A stretch of 64,000 nt of DNA, taken from positions 1 to 64,000 of the forward strand of contig NZ_BNAW01000038.1 in NCBI RefSeq assembly GCF_014654205.1, in the 5' to 3' direction. The translations under genes and the position numbers were made by a program. The DNA is from Amycolatopsis bullii (GTDB lineage: Bacteria > Actinomycetota > Actinomycetes > Mycobacteriales > Pseudonocardiaceae). Below the pieces are notes generated by a model. It was not told the DNA's origin, ran no database searches, and was given only the letters and a program-made list of their open reading frames with translations. Positions 59,845 to 64,000 of the stretch are shown piece after piece (position 1 is the stretch's first letter; each line of letters opens with the position of its first letter).

Positions 59845-61948
59845 CCAGCTTCGCCAGCTGCCGCAGCCGGACGTCCGGCAGGTAAGCCCGGCTCAGCGCC
59901 AGTCCGATCCGCGGAAGGTCGGCCGCGTCGCGGAAAGCCAGGTACAGCGGGACGTGCCGCGGCTGGAACTTCGCCTTGAACGCGTGCAGGGAACGAAATC
60001 CGTAGTACGGCTCCATCACGCGGCCCAGCGACTCCAGTGCCCGGTCCACCGGGCGCGCCGGGAAGCCGTCGCCGCTGCGGGCCAGCGGTGCTCCCGACAG
60101 CGAGACGAACCGCGCCCCTTCGTCGCGGAACGCCAGGCACGCCGAGGCGATGAGGAACTCCATCACCGGGCGGAAACCGTGGGCGCTGCGGCGCATGATG
60201 TCCAGCGTCCAGCCGCCGATCTTGCCCGCGCCCGTGTGGACCGGCAGCCACGACGTCACGCCGTGGACCGTGCCCTCCGCGTCGACCGCCAGGCCGACCC
60301 GGGTCGCCGGGTCCATCGCCTCGTCGAGACCACCGAGGGTGAAGCCCATCTCCGGCATGGCCTTGCCGGACATCCACTCCTCCGACAGCGCCCGGACCTG
60401 CGCGAGGATCGGCTCGGGCTGGTCGGCCAGGCGGACCAGCCGGAACTCGATGTCCTGCTTGGCCGCCTTGTTCAGCGCCGAGCGGACGTCCTGCCACGCC
60501 TTGCCGCGGAACTCGAGGCCGTCGAGGTCCAGCACGTTGTCCTCGGCCACCTGGACGTGCTGCCAGCCGAGCTCGCGCGTCGCCGCGACGGTGGCTTCCG
60601 TCGCCGAGAACACACACGGCACCAGCCCGGAGTTCTCGCACATCGCGGCGAATTCGGTGACCGTGGCGGCCGCGGTGCCGTCCGGGGCGATCGGGTCGCC
60701 GAGCGCGACCGCGACCCCCGCGTGGCGGCGGTAGGCGAGGTAGGACCGGCCGTCCTCGCGGACGAAGTAGGTGTTGCGCGGCCAGGTCGTCATCCACGAC
60801 AGGGTGCTGCCGCCGTGGCGCCCCAGCAGGCTGCGGGCCAGCGCCGGCCCCGGACCCTGCGCGTGGCGCCGCAGCCGGCGTCGCGAAGGGACGCGGAAGG
60901 CGTGCCGCGCAGCGATCAGGACCGCCAGTTCGACCGTCCACAAGAGATTGTCCACGAAGAACAGCGGCAGGCCCGCGGTGTCGTAGTCCCCGCCGAAGAC
61001 GTCGGCCAGCCCGACGAGCGTGGCGACCGCGAGCCCCTGCAGCGTCACGAACGCCGACAGCGCGACGGCCCAGCGCCACGCGACCCGGCCGCCCTTGCGC
61101 AGGCCGTTGAGCATCGGCACCACCAGCAGGACCAGCACGACGAGCTCCGGCGCCGACAGGGAAACGCCGTCGTCGGAACCGAACGGGCCGTCGCCGGGCA
61201 CCAGGAACATCACGATCTCGGCGATGGTGAGCAGCAGCAGGCCCGCCACCACCAGCACCCGCCACTCCCGCAGGTTCGGGGTCGCCTGCGCCCCGGCCCG
61301 CCGCGTGCCGACCAGGCGCTTGCCCAGCGGGAGCGCCAGCAGCAGCGCGAAGAAGTGCACGAGGTCGGCCAGCGTGCCGACGTAGACGATCGCGACCCCG
61401 GCGTACACGCACAGCCCGGCCCGCAGGCGCAACGCCCACGGCGGCCGCAGGGTCGCGCTGGCGATCGCGACCGCGGCGAGCGCGCCGCCGGAGAACCCGA
61501 CGTCGAGGCTGCCCGCGACCCGCTCGGCCCACAGCCAGCCGGAGTTGCGGCACAGCGCGAGGAACTGGGTCGCGACGAGCACCGAAACGAACTGGCCGCC
61601 GATGGTCACGGCCATCGCGCGCCGCGTCCCCAGCTTCCACTCGGCGAAGCCGGCGAAGAGCGCGAAGCTGCCGACCATCGGGACGTAGTACCAAGGGATG
61701 ACGGCGAAGAACGGCCCGGTGAGCATGGTCCACCACCGGCCCGCCTCCAGCGACGGCAGCCCGTAGGCGACGAACGGGTACACCGCCCGCTCCTCGGCCG
61801 CGTTCCAGAGTGCCCCGGTCGCGACGGCCAGCACGAGCATCGCGAGCGTGACGCCGCTGGTGAACGGCAACCGCTGTCGGAGAACGGCCACCGTGCTCCG
61901 GATGCGTCCCCCTCCGGCGGGCCTGGCCGCCGCCCCTGCGTGAGTCAT
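59822..61948 (-). CDS. Rhomboid-like/DUF2156 membrane protein (MprF-like)
   Basis: 708 residues. N-terminal membrane half (about 30-345): rhomboid-like GRWWTMLTGPFFAVIPWYY and VGFSGGALAAVAIASA, with catalytic Ser not obvious, then further helices. C-terminal half (about 380-700) is a DUF2156 GNAT-type aminoacyl-transferase domain (TWPRNTYFVREDGRSYLAYR; KAWQDVRSALNKAAKQ; FRDEGARFVSLSGAPLARS). By family it transfers an aminoacyl group to a lipid, e.g. lysyl-phosphatidylglycerol, and so modifies surface charge. The lysyl-tRNA synthetase part of LysX is absent. Confidence 0.8.
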   Translation of the reverse strand: MTHAGAAARPAGGGRIRSTVAVLRQRLPFTSGVTLAMLVLAVATGALWNAAEERAVYPFVAYGLPSLEAGRWWTMLTGPFFAVIPWYYVPMVGSFALFAGFAEWKLGTRRAMAVTIGGQFVSVLVATQFLALCRNSGWLWAERVAGSLDVGFSGGALAAVAIASATLRPPWALRLRAGLCVYAGVAIVYVGTLADLVHFFALLLALPLGKRLVGTRRAGAQATPNLREWRVLVVAGLLLLTIAEIVMFLVPGDGPFGSDDGVSLSAPELVVLVLLVVPMLNGLRKGGRVAWRWAVALSAFVTLQGLAVATLVGLADVFGGDYDTAGLPLFFVDNLLWTVELAVLIAARHAFRVPSRRRLRRHAQGPGPALARSLLGRHGGSTLSWMTTWPRNTYFVREDGRSYLAYRRHAGVAVALGDPIAPDGTAAATVTEFAAMCENSGLVPCVFSATEATVAATRELGWQHVQVAEDNVLDLDGLEFRGKAWQDVRSALNKAAKQDIEFRLVRLADQPEPILAQVRALSEEWMSGKAMPEMGFTLGGLDEAMDPATRVGLAVDAEGTVHGVTSWLPVHTGAGKIGGWTLDIMRRSAHGFRPVMEFLIASACLAFRDEGARFVSLSGAPLARSGDGFPARPVDRALESLGRVMEPYYGFRSLHAFKAKFQPRHVPLYLAFRDAADLPRIGLALSRAYLPDVRLRQLAKLVSSSRAR

Positions 61949-62092
61949 GGGGAAGAGTCTGTCGAGTTCCCGGCGCCACCGGCATCAGGCAAGGGAACGA
62001 GATTTCCCCTAAGGGTGTCGTACTTTCGGCTGAGGGTTTACCCCTCCCAAGGTTGATGCGCGCAGGTCAGCAGGTGGTCGGCGGCCTCAAGG

Positions 62093-62269
62093 CTACTTCT
62101 CGGGACGGATGGCGATCCAGCCCATCAGCAGCATGAGAGCAAGTCCGATGACCGCTGCCGCGATGCCCACCCACCAGGTCGGCGGATCCGAGAGGGTGTA
62201 GTAGAAGCCGGCTGCCGCCACCGGGACCAAGGCGATGGCGATGATCCAGTTCTTCTTGTTCTTGCTCAC
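62093..62269 (-). CDS. Small two-helix membrane protein, hypothetical
   Basis: 58 residues from GTG at 62269: SKNKKNWIIAIALVPVAAAG, a second hydrophobic helix (WWVGIAAAVIGLALMLLMGW) and a basic end. Not recognised. Good codon use and a stop TAG; GGGCGGAAGC precedes the start. Local GC is lower than its neighbours, as often in short membrane proteins. Confidence 0.6.
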   Translation of the reverse strand: MSKNKKNWIIAIALVPVAAAGFYYTLSDPPTWWVGIAAAVIGLALMLLMGWIAIRPEK

Positions 62270-62291
62270 GCTTCCGCCCCCTCGATGCGGC

Positions 62292-62987
62292 TCAGCCGAG
62301 GACCGCGCGCCGGACCGCTTCGGTGTCGGTCAGGTCGGGCAGCACCGTGTGCGCGCCCTCCGCCAGCAGTTCCTCGGCCGAATAGTGCCCGGTGGCCACG
62401 GCGACGGAGACCACGCCGTTGTCCACCGCGGCCCGCACGTCGTTCGGTGTGTCGCCGATGACCACCACCGCGTCCGCGGCGAACTCGGTGCCGTGCTTGG
62501 CCGCCGCCCGTTCCACCGCGTGCGGGACCAGGTCGGGGCGGTGCACCGACAGCGTGCCGTAGCCGCCGATCTCCAGGTCGAGGTGCTCGTCCAGGCCGAA
62601 GGGGACGAGCTTGTGCCGGGAGATCTCCGGCAGGTTGCCGGTGACGAGCGTCTGCACGACGTCCCCACCGGCGGCGAACGCGGTCAGCGCCTCGGCCGCG
62701 CCCGGCAGCGCGCGGGCCGTCTCCGCGAACGTGTGCCGGTGGCGTTCCGACTCCGCCACCAGGGCCTGGAACAGCGCCTGGATCGTCTCTTCCGTGGCCT
62801 CGAAGCCGTTCGCGGTGAGCAGGTCGGTCGTCGTCGCGCGTTCGGTGCGGCCGCCGAACACCGGGTGCACGCGCAGGGCCGCCCCGGTCGCGGTGGTGAA
62901 CGCGGTCCCGTACCAGGCCGCGCCCAGTTCGGAGAAGTCCACGAGCGTGTGGTCGATGTCCCAGAGCACCAGTCGCTTCTTCGTCAC
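62292..62987 (-). CDS. HAD-superfamily phosphatase
   Basis: 231 residues. DxD motif LWDIDHTLVDFSE, Thr in TLVTGNLPEI, Lys in RHKLVPFG and GDTPNDVRAA for Mg. It hydrolyses a small phosphate; PGP/beta-phosphoglucomutase-like. GTG at 62987 has TAGCCT seven bases upstream. Divergent from the partial membrane-protein gene. Confidence 0.85.
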   Translation of the reverse strand: MTKKRLVLWDIDHTLVDFSELGAAWYGTAFTTATGAALRVHPVFGGRTERATTTDLLTANGFEATEETIQALFQALVAESERHRHTFAETARALPGAAEALTAFAAGGDVVQTLVTGNLPEISRHKLVPFGLDEHLDLEIGGYGTLSVHRPDLVPHAVERAAAKHGTEFAADAVVVIGDTPNDVRAAVDNGVVSVAVATGHYSAEELLAEGAHTVLPDLTDTEAVRRAVLG

Positions 62988-63011
62988 GGGTCCGAGGCTA
63001 CCGGGACGGCT

Positions 63012-63078
63012 ATTCAACGCGCGTTGACTTCTCGGCGGCCGGGTCGTACCTTGAGTCGTAATTCAACGAGTGACGAAT
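63012..63078 (+). promoter_or_regulatory. Promoter with twin TetR-type operators
   Basis: TTGACT (63024-63029), 17 bases, TACCTT (63047-63052). An 18-base site ATTCAACGCGCGTTGACT (63012-63029; inner palindrome TCAACGCGCGTTGA) overlaps the -35; a second, ATTCAACGAGTGACGAAT (63061-63078), lies just downstream of the start of transcription. Typical of a TetR dimer pair. The regulator gene may lie beyond the right edge. Confidence 0.75.
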
Positions 63079-63092
63079 AAGTGGAGGCAGTG

Positions 63093-64000
63093 ATGACCCG
63101 TCCCGCAGGGGCGCTCGCCCTGGTCGCCGCCCTGGCCGGCGCGCTGGTGGCGGTGGTGCTCGGATTCCTCACCTTCGGCGCGCAGGCCACCGTCGCGCCC
63201 GACGGCGTCCCGGTCGCCGTCGCCGCGCCGCCGGAGATCGCGCAGCGGATCGCCGCGCACGGCGGCGGCCAGCTCGCCTGGACCGTCGCGGCCCCGGCCG
63301 AAGCGCGGCAGCTCCTGGAAGACAAGAAGGTCTACGGCGTGCTCGAACTCGCGCCCGGGCCGTCCGCCACCGTCGTGACTTCGGGGGCGGTCAACCCGGC
63401 CGGCACCCAGGTCGCGCAGCAGGCGCTGACCGGCGCCGCCACCGCGCTGGCCGGCCCGCCGAAGCAGGAGGTCCTGCACCCGGTGGGGCTCGCGGGCCGG
63501 GTCGCGCCGCTGGCCGCGAGTGCGCTGGCGTGGATCGGCGCGCTCCTCGCGGGCCTCGCGCTGATCCAGCTCGCGAAGCGGACGGGCCGGACGGTCGGGG
63601 CCGGCGCCCGGTTCCTGCAGGTCATCGGGGCCGGCGTGCTGATCACGGCGGTGGTGGCCGGGTTCTTCGCGCTATGGGATTCGACGCTGCCGCTGACCGC
63701 GGAGGTCCTCGGCTTCGTCTTCCTCGCCGCCACGGCGTTCGCGGCGCTGCAGGCCGGGCTGCTGCGCCTGCTGGGCCTGCGCGCGATGGCCGTCCTCGCG
63801 CCGCTGTACCTGGTCGCGCCGGCCGTGGCCGGGCAGGTGCCGGAGCTGCTGAACCCGGCCTACCGCGCGCTGCTGTGGTCGTGGACGCCGTTCCGGTTCT
63901 CCACCGAAGGCCTGCGCAGCCTGCTGCAGGGCGTGCCGGACGCACCGGACGTGACGACCGCCCTGTGGGTGCTCGGTGCCCTGCTGGCCGCGGGCCTGCT
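63093..64000 (+). CDS. DUF3533/YhgE-like ABC-2-type membrane protein, truncated by the window
   Basis: 302 residues seen; no stop before the edge. A first helix (ALALVAALAGALVAVVLGFL), an extracytoplasmic domain with PPEIAQRIAAHGGGQLAWTV, then several helices (PLAASALAWIGALLAGLALIQ and so on). It resembles DUF3533/YhgE proteins, which are related to ABC-2 permeases and to envelope stress exporters. Ribosome site GGAGG before the ATG. The twin operator makes it a TetR-controlled gene. Confidence 0.75.
   Translation, partial: MTRPAGALALVAALAGALVAVVLGFLTFGAQATVAPDGVPVAVAAPPEIAQRIAAHGGGQLAWTVAAPAEARQLLEDKKVYGVLELAPGPSATVVTSGAVNPAGTQVAQQALTGAATALAGPPKQEVLHPVGLAGRVAPLAASALAWIGALLAGLALIQLAKRTGRTVGAGARFLQVIGAGVLITAVVAGFFALWDSTLPLTAEVLGFVFLAATAFAALQAGLLRLLGLRAMAVLAPLYLVAPAVAGQVPELLNPAYRALLWSWTPFRFSTEGLRSLLQGVPDAPDVTTALWVLGALLAAGL

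Noticed and set aside
1..64000. tRNA or rRNA genes
   Set aside because: Reading both strands gave no acceptor/T-loop pattern of a tRNA and no rRNA sequence.

Overview
The window is high-GC actinobacterial chromosome. It carries mycothione reductase, paired XRE-DUF5753/DUF397 regulators, an AfsR/SARP-type giant regulator, M15 and lipoprotein-type cell-wall enzymes, and the gene order DUF2631 - dxr - site-2 protease - ispG - GNAT - lipoprotein PBP - map - (further on) proS, which matches the Rv2870c-Rv2861c neighbourhood of Mycobacterium. The best guess is Pseudonocardiaceae, probably Amycolatopsis; the genus is an inference. No rRNA, tRNA, CRISPR array, IS element or complete prophage was seen.

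Layout. 1-0.7 kb: tail of a DUF222/HNH (13E12-like) gene, then a gene-free stretch with tandem repeats and an orphan damage-type promoter. 0.7-9 kb: small metabolic and regulatory genes (enoyl-CoA hydratase/TetR pair, ArsC-like reductase, threonine-synthase-like enzyme, DUF1295 protein/nitrilase pair, a P450-LysR-SDR operon, a hydrolase). 9-16.8 kb: XRE-SARP-NB-ARC-TPR regulator, methyltransferase, MocR regulator, a gene-free segment with two inverted DnaA-type boxes, and a 14-TM drug exporter. 16.8-18.7 kb: a lower-GC gene for a probable effector/toxin-like protein with an LQR-GNRAV motif as in cargo of extracellular contractile injection systems (eCIS). 18.7-29.1 kb: cyclophilin and the conserved MEP-pathway/peptidoglycan block, interrupted by a small accessory insert (coiled-coil protein, AraC regulator, VOC protein, DUF4177 protein). 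29.1-34.3 kb: ABC exporter operon with its RHH regulator and a GntR/MFS divergent pair. 34.3-42.3 kb: mycothione reductase, cell-wall peptidase, secreted trypsin, bioF, DEAD-box helicase, RIO kinase. 42.6-53.9 kb: oxidoreductases, regulators and small enzymes with many short operators and a minisatellite made from a gene end. 54-64 kb: proS, an MFS/HTH-citrate-synthase cassette framed by 22-bp direct repeats, a rhomboid-like/DUF2156 membrane protein, a HAD phosphatase and a truncated membrane-protein gene.

Regulatory themes. Four sites match exactly the published RecA-independent DNA-damage promoter tTGTCRGTG-N8-TAnnnT that PafBC recognises in mycobacteria; three of them sit six bases before a start codon, so the P450 operon, an AraC gene and a VOC gene look damage-inducible and leaderless. 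Many other genes show the same TAnnnT-N6/7-start geometry. Several local regulators have a visible operator: the HxlR gene, the RHH gene before the ABC operon, the HTH-citrate synthase protein, and an unseen TetR-like factor at the right edge.

The most unusual items are the DNA-binding citrate-synthase-like protein that lacks one catalytic His and sits in a repeat-framed cassette with an exporter, the eCIS-type orphan effector, the tandemly repeated 3' end of a LysR gene, the duplicated 3' end of the site-2 protease gene, and the damage-promoter set.
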